This document shows positions 25,976 through 34,345 of a stretch of 64,000 bases of DNA, one piece after another. The stretch is from Bacillota bacterium (GTDB lineage Bacteria > Bacillota_I > Bacilli_A > Acholeplasmatales > Acholeplasmataceae). The stretch is taken from the NCBI GenBank assembly GCA_018817915.1, contig JAHISX010000084.1, forward strand, positions 1 through 64,000. The letters run 5' to 3'. The translations under genes were made by a program, and so were the position numbers. The notes beneath the pieces are model-generated. The model did not search any database, was not told the origin of the DNA, and saw only the letters and a program-made list of their open reading frames with translations. Position 1 is the stretch's first letter, and each line of letters opens with the position of its first letter.

Positions 25976-26143
25976 CTGACTTTTGGTGTAATTAGTTGAT
26001 AGCAATCTGATAAAGCCCTGAAATAAGGTTGTCAACTAGCATTTTAATTAATAGCGGATTATTTTCATTTGTTAATAGTTCATATAACGCCTATATAGTG
26101 CTACCAAGAGGTTCTCTTATCAACTATTTGCACCAAACGTCAG
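25976..26143. repeat. 168-bp element bounded by 27-bp inverted repeats
   Basis: The left end starts CTGACTTTTGGTGTAATT (25976) and the right end is its near complement, with most of 27 positions matching (TTTGGTG, TAGTTGAT and CTGAC are exact). Both ends abut A-runs of about eight. The interior has smaller hairpins (AAGAG-GTT-CTCTT; CTATATAG; a TAGTTGA/TCAACTA pair). It has no ORF. It could be a MITE-like element or a large structured RNA or terminator; the sequence alone does not decide. Confidence 0.5.
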
Positions 26144-26170
26144 AAAAAAAAGAGGCCTAAGCCCCTCCAC
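26144..26170 (-). terminator. terminator overlapping the pmbA stop codon
   Basis: On the minus strand GAGG-GGCTTAGG-CCTC is followed by eight T; the stem-loop includes the last codons and TAG of pmbA. Confidence 0.55.
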
Positions 26171-27467
26171 CTATCATTAATGATTCAACGTATACACTAG
26201 GGCTACCAACACCGGATAATCCAAATTTAAGATCAGATCCAATCCCCTTGACACGATTGATTGCTTCAAAGAAATTGCCTGAAACAACGATCATTTTAAC
26301 TGGGTGATCAAGTTTTCCATTTTTGATTTTAAACCCGCTTGCTTGCAAACTAAACTCACCAGAAACAGTCTTAACACCTGCATGAAGCCCAACCATATCA
26401 GTAATATAAACACCATCTTTAATATCAGATATTAATGTATCAAAATCTTTTTCTTGAGGTTCTAAAAAGAAATTTGTTGTAGAAATCCCGCCACGAAATC
26501 CATTACCAGTTGGTTTTTCTTTAAAGATAGCTGCTGTTTTTAAATTATGATTAAATCCCTTAAATACGCCATTTTCAACAATATAACGTTTGGAACATGC
26601 TACACCTTCATCATCGAAACCTGTTTTAAAATGAGCATCTGGATGTAATGGATCATCAACTAAATTAATATCTGAGCCAGCAATTTGTTGATTGACTTTA
26701 TCTTTTAGGAAAGTCATGTTTCTATAGGCAGCTTCACCTGAGAAAATTGAACTAAACACTTCAAGTATATCAGCAAACATTTCATTTGAGAAGACAACAG
26801 GATACTCACCTGATCGGATAGATGTTCCACCAAGCATAGCTACACCTTTTGTCACTGTCGTTTCAGCCATTTGATTTATATCAAACTCATTGAAATTTTT
26901 AGCCAGTTTAATATCGTAAGCTGTTTTAATATCATCATCTTTTTGAAAGACACCGATTGCATATGCATAGGCATATGTATTATGTCTTGATAGATGTAAT
27001 CCTTTAGAATTAACGAGTGTAGTTTCTGTGTCAACTTCTTGATAAATTGATGACTGTACTTGAGTAACAGATGAATTAGCCAATATCTTTTGTTCTAAAT
27101 TCTTTAATAAATCAATCTTTTGAATTACAGGAATACTGCCAAAATCAAAGAGTTCATCTTTAACTTCTGGGTATGATTCTGATCCTTCAAAGATAATTGC
27201 AGGTTCTACAACAGTTAATGCTTTCGCATTTGCCTTGAGTTGATCAAGCAAATGATCAACATTGGAATCTGATAAATTTTCAAAGCGAACTGTACTTAAT
27301 TTATTTTCATAAATACCGCGAATCGTAATAGATTCAACATCACTTTGAACATGTTGATCGAGTTTATTTTGGTAAACTGATAATTTTAATGATTTATTTC
27401 TTACGGCAAAAACTTCTAAATCAGTAATGCCTTTTTTTAATCCTAAATCAATCCAGTTCTGATACAT
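26157..27467 (-). CDS. pmbA: TldE/PmbA-family metalloprotease subunit
   Basis: Non-catalytic partner of TldD in a cytoplasmic two-subunit protease that trims unfolded or microcin-like peptides. 436 residues, with family patterns GVYITDMVGLHAGVKTVSGEFSLQASGFKIKNG and GGISTTNFFLEP. The metal motif of TldD is absent, as expected for PmbA. It overlaps the tldD end by one base (stop/start), consistent with a 1:1 complex. Confidence 0.93.
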   Translation of the reverse strand: MYQNWIDLGLKKGITDLEVFAVRNKSLKLSVYQNKLDQHVQSDVESITIRGIYENKLSTVRFENLSDSNVDHLLDQLKANAKALTVVEPAIIFEGSESYPEVKDELFDFGSIPVIQKIDLLKNLEQKILANSSVTQVQSSIYQEVDTETTLVNSKGLHLSRHNTYAYAYAIGVFQKDDDIKTAYDIKLAKNFNEFDINQMAETTVTKGVAMLGGTSIRSGEYPVVFSNEMFADILEVFSSIFSGEAAYRNMTFLKDKVNQQIAGSDINLVDDPLHPDAHFKTGFDDEGVACSKRYIVENGVFKGFNHNLKTAAIFKEKPTGNGFRGGISTTNFFLEPQEKDFDTLISDIKDGVYITDMVGLHAGVKTVSGEFSLQASGFKIKNGKLDHPVKMIVVSGNFFEAINRVKGIGSDLKFGLSGVGSPSVYVESLMIGGGA

Positions 27468-28852
27468 TATTTTTTACCTCCTGATCCACCAACGGTCATG
27501 GATGATACTCTGATTGTTGGTTGCCCAACATCAACAGGAATACTTCCTGATAAAGAACCGCACATACCTTGTCCAAATTCTAGGTTGTCAGAGACTTTAT
27601 CAATCTTAAATAATACATCCTTACCATGTCCGATGAGCATTGCTCCACGAACAGGTCGTGTCAATTTGCCATCTTCGATCATATAACCCTCTTGTACAGC
27701 AAAATTGAATTCACCAGTTGCTGGAACGACAGTTCCACCACCAAGTTTTCTAGCAAACAAACCATATTTTGTATCCTTAATAATATCTTCAAATTTGTCT
27801 TTACCAGGAGCAATATATGTCGAGTTCATTCTAGAAGTTGGTGAGAATTTGTAAGATTGTCTACGTCCTGAACCAGTCGTATCCATATTCATCTTTCTTG
27901 CATTTCGGTAATCGATTAAATAACCTTTTAAAACGCCATTTTCAATTAAGAGATTCTTTTGAGTTTCTTTTCCTTCATCGTCATAGCTTAGTCTTCCCCA
28001 AGCACCTTCAACATTACCATCATCATATGCAGTGACAAGATCAGATCCAACTTTTTGACCTAATTTACCTACAAATGGTGATAAACCTTTGGCAACTGCT
28101 GTTGCTTCTAAAGGATGTCCGCATGCTTCATGAAAAATAACACCACCAAATCCATTATGCAAGACAACTGGCATCACTTGAGCTGTCATATCTTCTGCAG
28201 AAAGAAGCATGATTGCACTCTTAGCAACTTCATCTGCTAAAGATTTCATGTCAACAGCATCAAATATTTCAAAGCCCATGTACCGACCAGGTCCTTCGTA
28301 AGCTTGCTGCATCACACCATTTTCTTGAGCCACAGCCATCAACATCACACGCGTATATGTTCTCTTATCATCCTGATAGACGCCTTCACTATTAGCAACT
28401 AATATATTTTGTTCGGTTTCTAGCATCATTGTTATTGCTTGTACGATGCGCGCATCGTAGTTTTTGATTTGATTAGATAACGATTGAAGCACCACAGATT
28501 TTTCTTCAACAGATACAGAATTCATTGGTTTCTTAATGTTGTCTGTATATGGTTTCTTTTCTCCTAGTGATTTGACTTTTGTAAGTTCACCTGAAAAAGA
28601 AACTCTTAGATTTTTTACAACACCTAAAATAGATTCATAAGAAACATGATTTGTAAAGCCATAAACTTCATCTACACCTTGTATTAATCTTACGCCAGCC
28701 CCATGGACATTTGCTCTATCAATAGAAGTGACATCTCCACTTGTTACTCTAATGCTTGATGATTCTGTATCTTCTAAAAATATTTCTGCAAAATCAGCAC
28801 CCGTGAGCAATGCTTCATTTAATAATTCTTGTATTTCCGTTTTTTTCAACAT
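27467..28852 (-). CDS. tldD: TldD-family metalloprotease catalytic subunit
   Basis: Catalytic partner of PmbA, 461 residues. The zinc motif HEACGH lies in VIFHEACGHPLEATAV at about residue 247, with the third ligand expected in GEFNFAVQEGYMIEDG. ATG 28852 follows GAGG at eight bases; the longer frame begins before this site. Role in the cell is peptide trimming; the partner substrates here are unknown. Confidence 0.94.
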   Translation of the reverse strand: MLKKTEIQELLNEALLTGADFAEIFLEDTESSSIRVTSGDVTSIDRANVHGAGVRLIQGVDEVYGFTNHVSYESILGVVKNLRVSFSGELTKVKSLGEKKPYTDNIKKPMNSVSVEEKSVVLQSLSNQIKNYDARIVQAITMMLETEQNILVANSEGVYQDDKRTYTRVMLMAVAQENGVMQQAYEGPGRYMGFEIFDAVDMKSLADEVAKSAIMLLSAEDMTAQVMPVVLHNGFGGVIFHEACGHPLEATAVAKGLSPFVGKLGQKVGSDLVTAYDDGNVEGAWGRLSYDDEGKETQKNLLIENGVLKGYLIDYRNARKMNMDTTGSGRRQSYKFSPTSRMNSTYIAPGKDKFEDIIKDTKYGLFARKLGGGTVVPATGEFNFAVQEGYMIEDGKLTRPVRGAMLIGHGKDVLFKIDKVSDNLEFGQGMCGSLSGSIPVDVGQPTIRVSSMTVGGSGGKK

Positions 28853-28907
28853 AATAAAACCTCTTTCCAACTTTATTTATTTAAGGTAATTCAACATCAA
28901 TGGATTC

Positions 28908-30692
28908 TTAGATTTCTTGTGCATCATACTGAAGTTGATATAAATTGTAATATAAGCCTTTTTGTTTTAAGAGTTCTTGATGTGTACCTTCTTCTTTGAT
29001 TTCACCCTTTTGCATAACTAGAATCTTATTGCTATGCTGGATGGTTGATAATCTGTGAGCAACAATCAACATGGTTGATATATTCATCATTTTTTCTAAT
29101 GATTGTTGGATGAGTTCTTCGGTTTCACTATCGATGTTTGCTGTTGCTTCATCTAAGATCATGAGGCTAGGCTTATATACCAATGCTCTGGCGAAACTGA
29201 TGAGTTGACGTTGTCCACTAGAAAAATTATTACCTCGTTCTAGTACCATATGATTATAGCCATCATTCAATCGATCAATAAACGTGTTTGCTCCAACATA
29301 GTTTGAAGCTGATATAACTTCATCAATGGTAATTTCGTCGTCTCTCAATGTAATATTATCAGCAATTGATCCGCTAAATAAGAACACATCTTGAAGCATT
29401 TGACCTATATGTTTTCTAAGTGAAGAACGTTTGATCTTTCTAATATCAATACCATCAATTAAGATTTGTCCTTTTTGAATTTCATAGTTTCGAACAATTA
29501 AACTTAAGATGGTTGTTTTACCAGAACCAGTTGCTCCAACGAAAGCTACAGTATCACCAGGATTAACTTTGAAACTAATCCCCTTTAATACCCATTCATC
29601 CTTCAAATAATAAAACCAAACATCCTTAAATTCGATTCTTCCTGAAAATTCAGCTAGTTCTACAGCATCTTCAGCATCGGTAATTTCAGGTACAGTATCT
29701 AAAACATCAAATACTTTTTCTGCAGCAGCAAAACCACTTTGCATGACATTGAACTGCTCTGCTAATTCTTGTATTGGTTCAAAGAAATCTCTAACATAGT
29801 AAAAATATGAGAAGAGAAGACCAGCAGTAAATGCCGTTGTTAAGACCTCTTGGTAACCTATGTATAAAACAATTAAAGTTCCAACCATTGATAATCCATA
29901 GATTGTCGGTCTGAAAATACCAAAGACTAAAATTTCTTGTAGATAGCTATTTCTTAATTTTTTGCTATTATATTGAAATTCTTTTCTCTTCTTTTCTTGC
30001 TGATTAAATATTTGTGTAACTTTCATTCCAGAAAGGTTTTCTGATAGGAATGCATTAACTTCGGAAAGACTTGCTCTAACTCTTCTATACGAAGCTCTAG
30101 AGAACTTTCTAAATAGATATGCTGCCAGTATTACAATTGGAATCACAATGATAACATAAAGCGTGATTCGATAATTTAAAATAAATAGAACAATTAGAAT
30201 TGCAAATAGATATAATATATTTCTAATCAGATTAACCGCAACTGAAGTATACATTTCAGAAATTGTATTGGTATCATTGGTGACTCTAGTGACCAGTTTA
30301 CCAACCGGTACTTGATTGACTTGACCAATCGCTAAGTTTTCAATATGATTAAAAACATCATTTCTTAAGACTACTACAGTTTTTTGTCCTACCTTTTGGA
30401 GCATATAATTTTGATAAAAGTTTGTAAAATTACCTAAAAACATTGAAAACAAGAATGCTCCACCCATTAAGAAAATGTATAAGACTTGTTGGTCTCTTGC
30501 CATCGTGGTGCTGCTTACAATATCAATGGTATATCCAATTAATAAAGCAGGTAACAACTGAATACCAATACCTACAAACATCAATATAATGATGAGTAGA
30601 AATTCTTTCTTATAAGGCATTGCATAGTTTATCAAACGTTTTAAAACTTCTTTGTCACTACGTTCTCTTGTATTATCTTTAAAGTCCTTCAT
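28908..30692 (-). CDS. ABC exporter half, canonical ATPase
   Basis: Fused permease-ATPase of 594 residues: six TM segments (about 20-320), then the nucleotide-binding domain with Walker A GATGSGKTT, signature SSGQRQ, Walker B LMILDEATANID with catalytic Glu, and the H-loop VAHRLST. It overlaps the preceding ABC gene by 14 bases. With a degenerate partner it fits a heterodimeric multidrug or lipid exporter of the BmrCD/TM287-288 kind. Confidence 0.92.
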   Translation of the reverse strand: MKDFKDNTRERSDKEVLKRLINYAMPYKKEFLLIIILMFVGIGIQLLPALLIGYTIDIVSSTTMARDQQVLYIFLMGGAFLFSMFLGNFTNFYQNYMLQKVGQKTVVVLRNDVFNHIENLAIGQVNQVPVGKLVTRVTNDTNTISEMYTSVAVNLIRNILYLFAILIVLFILNYRITLYVIIVIPIVILAAYLFRKFSRASYRRVRASLSEVNAFLSENLSGMKVTQIFNQQEKKRKEFQYNSKKLRNSYLQEILVFGIFRPTIYGLSMVGTLIVLYIGYQEVLTTAFTAGLLFSYFYYVRDFFEPIQELAEQFNVMQSGFAAAEKVFDVLDTVPEITDAEDAVELAEFSGRIEFKDVWFYYLKDEWVLKGISFKVNPGDTVAFVGATGSGKTTILSLIVRNYEIQKGQILIDGIDIRKIKRSSLRKHIGQMLQDVFLFSGSIADNITLRDDEITIDEVISASNYVGANTFIDRLNDGYNHMVLERGNNFSSGQRQLISFARALVYKPSLMILDEATANIDSETEELIQQSLEKMMNISTMLIVAHRLSTIQHSNKILVMQKGEIKEEGTHQELLKQKGLYYNLYQLQYDAQEI

Positions 30693-32451
30693 GATTATCG
30701 CCTCCTTGAACTAGATTTTCTAATGTCTGGCGTTTAACCATATCTTGATATAAGGCAGATGCTTTCATCAGTGTTGCATGACTACCAATTGCTGAAATTC
30801 TACCTTGATCTAATAATATAATTTTATCCATCTTTTTAACTGTTGATATACGATGAGCTATAAAGATGGTTGTTTTTCCTTTTCTTACTTTATGAAGATT
30901 ATTAATAATTGCATCTTCTGTTTTAGTATCAACAGCGGATACAGAATCATCTAAAATTAAGATCTCAGGGTTCTTCGCTAATGCTCTAGCAATACTGATT
31001 CTTTGTTTTTGACCACCAGAAACAGTCACTCCACGTTCACCAAGAATCGTGTTGAATTGTTCTTTAAATTCCATGACATTTTCATAGACATCAGCTAATC
31101 TCGCTGATTCTCTGATCGCATTTTCGTCAGGGACTTCATATGCAAAACCTATATTATTAGTAATCGTGTCTGAAAACAAGAAATTATCTTGTGGTACATA
31201 ACCAATTGTTTGTCTGACTGATTTCAAGGTGAGCTTCATAATATCATGATCTCCGATGAAGACTGAATCTTCATCAAGATTATAGATACGTAATAGAAGG
31301 TCTACTAAACTACTCTTCCCACTACCTGTGCGTCCTAAAATACCGACCATTTCACCAGCCTTTATATCAAAGGATACATTTTTTAAGACGGGTTCTTCTC
31401 CATCGGGATATTGGAATGTGAGATTCTTAACTGAAATACTTCCTTTTAAATCTTCAATATCAACCGCCTCAGCGCTATCTTTGATTTCAACTTCAGAATT
31501 CAAGAACTTATCAATGCGTATAGCGCTAGCTTTTGCTTGTGATTGAATTTGTATGAATCTTGAAATTGCCATCACTGGCCAAATCAAAGTAAAGAAATAA
31601 CTGATATATTCTGTAAGCTGACCAGTTGTAAGTCCCGTTCCATCTGTTCTAAGTACTAAGAAGCTTCCATACATGATAATCAGTAAGATAATAAGATTGA
31701 GTGCAAGTGATATCGCAATATTGACTGTAATGATGAATTTGACAAAAACCATGTTTTTGTTATATAAATCTGTATTTCTTTTGTTAAAGAAAATAGCTTC
31801 TTTTGTTTCTCTTACAAATGCTTTAATGACTGAAATACCTGAAAAGTTTTCTTGTGTGAAATCACTTAATTGTTCAAATGATTCTTGTCTTTTCTTAAAA
31901 ATTGATGCAATAGATTTACGTGCTATGCCTAACATAACACCTAAAATAAGCATTGGAATTGCTGCATATAATGTCAATCGAGCATTTAAACTTGCCATAC
32001 GATATAAAGCAAAGCTTCCAAGCATCAATCCATCTACTAGTGTTAAAATACCAGGACCATAAACTTGACGTACAGCTTCTAGATCATTGATAAAATACGC
32101 CATGAGCCCTCCAACCTTCTCTTGACTGTAGTAGCTTTGAGATAATTTGGTTGCATGAACAAACATAGCATTTCTTAAATTATATTCAATTCTTCTTGAT
32201 GCACCAAAAATCGTATATCTCCAAAGAAAACGCCCTAAAGTGATCAATCCTGCAAGTATTGCTATTTGCAGAATGGAATCTTTTATGGCTTGTGTGTCTG
32301 GAGTATCTGATTTTAATGTGTCAATGATTCCCCCAACTAGTTTCGGTATATCGAGTTGAATCCAGTCAACATAGATTAAAACTCCAATCCCTATAATAAA
32401 ATAAAGGGCGTATTTGAGGTAATATTTTCTAAAGTGTTTCCCTAATAACAT
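30679..32451 (-). CDS. ABC exporter half, degenerate catalytic Glu
   Basis: Partner of the next gene, 590 residues, six TM segments and one ATPase domain. Walker A is GRTGSGKSS, signature VSGGQKQRISIARAL, but the Walker B end is ILILDDSVSAVD, with Asp where the catalytic Glu should be. That is the hallmark of the non-catalytic site in heterodimeric exporters. ATG 32451 follows GGAG by seven bases; the longer open frame has no site. Confidence 0.92.
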   Translation of the reverse strand: MLLGKHFRKYYLKYALYFIIGIGVLIYVDWIQLDIPKLVGGIIDTLKSDTPDTQAIKDSILQIAILAGLITLGRFLWRYTIFGASRRIEYNLRNAMFVHATKLSQSYYSQEKVGGLMAYFINDLEAVRQVYGPGILTLVDGLMLGSFALYRMASLNARLTLYAAIPMLILGVMLGIARKSIASIFKKRQESFEQLSDFTQENFSGISVIKAFVRETKEAIFFNKRNTDLYNKNMVFVKFIITVNIAISLALNLIILLIIMYGSFLVLRTDGTGLTTGQLTEYISYFFTLIWPVMAISRFIQIQSQAKASAIRIDKFLNSEVEIKDSAEAVDIEDLKGSISVKNLTFQYPDGEEPVLKNVSFDIKAGEMVGILGRTGSGKSSLVDLLLRIYNLDEDSVFIGDHDIMKLTLKSVRQTIGYVPQDNFLFSDTITNNIGFAYEVPDENAIRESARLADVYENVMEFKEQFNTILGERGVTVSGGQKQRISIARALAKNPEILILDDSVSAVDTKTEDAIINNLHKVRKGKTTIFIAHRISTVKKMDKIILLDQGRISAIGSHATLMKASALYQDMVKRQTLENLVQGGDNHEGL

Positions 32452-32478
32452 GATGTTCTCCTTCGTGACTACAATACT

Positions 32479-32506
32479 ATTATAGTACATGATGCCCTAA
32501 TAACAA
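32479..32506 (-). promoter_or_regulatory. promoter of the first ABC exporter operon
   Basis: TTGTTA (32501-32506), a 16-base spacer and TATAAT (32479-32484) on the minus strand, 28 bases before the start codon. Confidence 0.7.
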
Positions 32507-32560
32507 TAAAGACGTTTAAAATAAACGCTTTATTGGTAAAAATATTTGGTTTTTCGTCAT

Positions 32561-32953
32561 TTATTCAACGATTATTTTAACATTATCGCCATCAGCTGAT
32601 TGAATATTTACAATCTCACCCATGACACCTTGGCTGATCATTTCAAGTAATGCATCAATATCAATGTCTGTATCTTGCAAGTTCATCTTGAATTTATCAG
32701 TTTTAAGTAATTTTGCAAACTCAATTGGTATTTGTACTCTAACAACATCTCCATCCTGAGAATCCACTAAAATCTTTAGCATTCTAAATGGCGCTTTCTT
32801 TGGATTTGTTACAATCACTTGTTCAGCAAATTTTTCTTCTGATGGACGTTCCATAGAAGATAATAATCTTTCTGCATCATCAGCATTGATAACGCCTTTA
32901 GCAAGTAAATCTAATATTTTCATTCTTTCTTCTTTAAGTTGGTCTTTTGACAT
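32561..32953 (-). CDS. SHOCT-like/YvlB N-terminal domain protein
   Basis: Cytoplasmic protein of 130 residues. The N-terminal KILDLLAKGVINADDAERLLSSM (about 12-35) is the SHOCT-like motif seen in YvlB and DUF4097 proteins. The C-terminal half (MLKILVDSQDGDVVRVQIPIEF ... LLEMISQG ... ADGDNVKIIVE) resembles that of the 120-residue product of this operon. ATG 32953 is used since AAGG lies eight bases upstream. Last gene of the operon. Function unknown; related operons respond to envelope stress, which I infer only by analogy. Confidence 0.75.
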   Translation of the reverse strand: MSKDQLKEERMKILDLLAKGVINADDAERLLSSMERPSEEKFAEQVIVTNPKKAPFRMLKILVDSQDGDVVRVQIPIEFAKLLKTDKFKMNLQDTDIDIDALLEMISQGVMGEIVNIQSADGDNVKIIVE

Positions 32954-32973
32954 TTCATTCACCTTTTCTTGGA

Positions 32974-33177
32974 TTATTTTTTAAATTCTTGAAATTGCTC
33001 AGGAATACTGTTGAATTGAGCTAAATCTTGTTCTTGTTCTTCGATTCTGTAAAAGACATTATGTACAACGTGTTCAGGTTGCATAGCATATAAGCTACAT
33101 AATTGACTTTCACCTCTTGTATTTGCGCTTCTGTGTTCTTGGTAAATTTGAGTTGGATGGAATAGATTCTTTCTCAT
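32974..33177 (-). CDS. small protein of unknown function, DUF2089 operon
   Basis: 67 residues, polar, with no TM segment or signal peptide, one Cys, and a Gln/Glu-rich C-terminal half (RIEEQEQDLAQFNSIPEQFQEFKK). AGGTGA precedes the ATG by four bases, 8 bases after the DUF2089 gene, so it is very likely translated. I recognise no family. Confidence 0.65.
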   Translation of the reverse strand: MRKNLFHPTQIYQEHRSANTRGESQLCSLYAMQPEHVVHNVFYRIEEQEQDLAQFNSIPEQFQEFKK

Positions 33178-33185
33178 GATGTCAC

Positions 33186-33602
33186 CTATTTTCCTTTCTT
33201 GAAGATTTCGACTGCATCAGCAACCGTAAGTTCTCCTTTTTCGATTTTTTCTAATATGCTTGCTTTGCTCACTTTTGGAGCTTCTGGTTCTTTGTTGATT
33301 TGTTCATCCTCAAATGGTTCTAAGGAATAACCAAGTCCAACAATAACATCATCAAGCATTTTTTTAACTGTTGGGTAACTAATATTAAGTTCCTTTTCAA
33401 TCATCTTGATATTTCCTCTGTTTTTAATAAAGACTTCGATGAAATATAATTTTTCTGTTTCGAGATAATTAAATTTAGATAATGTGAAGTCACCTTCAAT
33501 GGTTGTATCGCAATGATCACAATGTAATTTGACAACATTTAAGCTATGTTTACATACTGGGCAAGTGCTTAAGACTGGGTTTACTTTACTTCGTTCTTTC
33601 AT
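33186..33602 (-). CDS. DUF2089-family zinc-ribbon HTH regulator
   Basis: 138-residue predicted transcription factor. The zinc ribbon uses Cys14, Cys17, Cys28 and Cys31 (CPVC...CDHC); the DUF2089 core FTLSKFNYLETEKLYFIEVFIKNRGNIKMIEKELNISYPTVKKML contains an HTH at about 62-85. The C-terminal ILEKIEKGELTVADAVEIF is a SHOCT-like motif shared with its operon neighbours. Likely regulates this operon or envelope functions; ligand unknown. GGAG precedes the ATG. Confidence 0.88.
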   Translation of the reverse strand: MKERSKVNPVLSTCPVCKHSLNVVKLHCDHCDTTIEGDFTLSKFNYLETEKLYFIEVFIKNRGNIKMIEKELNISYPTVKKMLDDVIVGLGYSLEPFEDEQINKEPEAPKVSKASILEKIEKGELTVADAVEIFKKGK

Positions 33603-33634
33603 TTGTATTTCTCCTTTAATTTGATTTTTTATTT

Positions 33635-33751
33635 TTATAATGAATTAACATCGTAATAGGTTAACAACATCGTTTGATTCAGAGAATATCTAATTGTTTG
33701 ATCTTGTTTTTCCTGATGTATTTTAATGTGTTTCTTTTTAATTTGTCTCAT
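33635..33751 (-). CDS. 38-residue basic small protein
   Basis: A short gene between the 120-residue and DUF2089 genes, with AGGAGA seven bases before ATG 33751 and a TAA stop at 33635. The peptide begins MRQIKKKHIKIHQEKQDQT and is strongly basic at the N-terminus, with no TM segment. Ribosome site and position inside a tight operon argue for translation. No family recognised. Confidence 0.55.
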   Translation of the reverse strand: MRQIKKKHIKIHQEKQDQTIRYSLNQTMLLTYYDVNSL

Positions 33752-33765
33752 TGTTTTTCTCCTTT

Positions 33766-34128
33766 TTATATCGTTTTCATATATACCCTAACATTGTCGT
33801 GTGTCTTAATATCAATTTTGATACCTCTCATAGAAATGAGTTGAAGCATTTCACTGAAGTTTACTGGTAGTTGATCGCTGATAGGACTTGTACTATTTTT
33901 TATTTTTCTTGGTATGAATAATTTAGCTAAAACAATTGGCATTGGTAGGAACAATAGGATTCCTAAAAATATAGTTGCTCCTTTACTCTCTGGTACCCTG
34001 ATTCTTACTTTGAGGAAGAACGCTTTTTTAGGTTTACGTTCTTTTGGAATTTTATATAAAAGATTATATGCCTTTGTTGTGTCAAGTTCATTATTATTCA
34101 ATTGATTTAACACTTCATATTTTGTCAT
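33766..34128 (-). CDS. SHOCT-like membrane protein
   Basis: 120 residues. The N-terminal TKYEVLNQLNNNELDTTKAYNLLYKI resembles the SHOCT motif, a hydrophobic segment at about 52-72 could cross the membrane, and the C-terminal EMLQLISMRGIKIDIKTHDNVRVYM matches the 130-residue protein at the operon's end. First gene of the operon, downstream of a perfect promoter. Probably a paralog that gained a membrane anchor. Function unknown. Confidence 0.7.
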   Translation of the reverse strand: MTKYEVLNQLNNNELDTTKAYNLLYKIPKERKPKKAFFLKVRIRVPESKGATIFLGILLFLPMPIVLAKLFIPRKIKNSTSPISDQLPVNFSEMLQLISMRGIKIDIKTHDNVRVYMKTI

Positions 34129-34168
34129 TTTTTGTTCGCCTTTATTGATTTATTTAATTTACACCTTA

Positions 34169-34197
34169 ATTATATTCATTTTTAATCCAAATGTCAA
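34169..34197 (-). promoter_or_regulatory. perfect consensus promoter of the DUF2089/SHOCT operon
   Basis: TTGACA (34192-34197), 17 bases, TATAAT (34169-34174) on the minus strand. All 12 bases match consensus, so strong expression or tight repression is expected. Confidence 0.88.
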
Positions 34198-34311
34198 CAC
34201 TTTTATTGAAAAAAAGTTAATAAAATTAATTTTTGCCTTAATTTTATTGATATTTTTAACTTTTTACTTAATTTTATTTACTTTTACCTATTTTTTTGTT
34301 CATTTTTGCGT

Positions 34312-34317
34312 TATAAT
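34312..34317 (+). promoter_or_regulatory. -10 box of the pepT promoter
   Basis: TATAAT ten bases before the AAGGAGG ribosome site. The upstream 100 bases are extremely T-rich and no standard -35 is clear. Confidence 0.45.
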
Positions 34318-34345
34318 ATGTTCTAGAAGGAGGTTGATGTATCTT

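Noticed and set aside
25976-26143. CRISPR repeat or tracrRNA
   Set aside because: Only one inverted pair, no spacer array and no cas gene in the window; the GAAATAAGG resemblance is too short to use.
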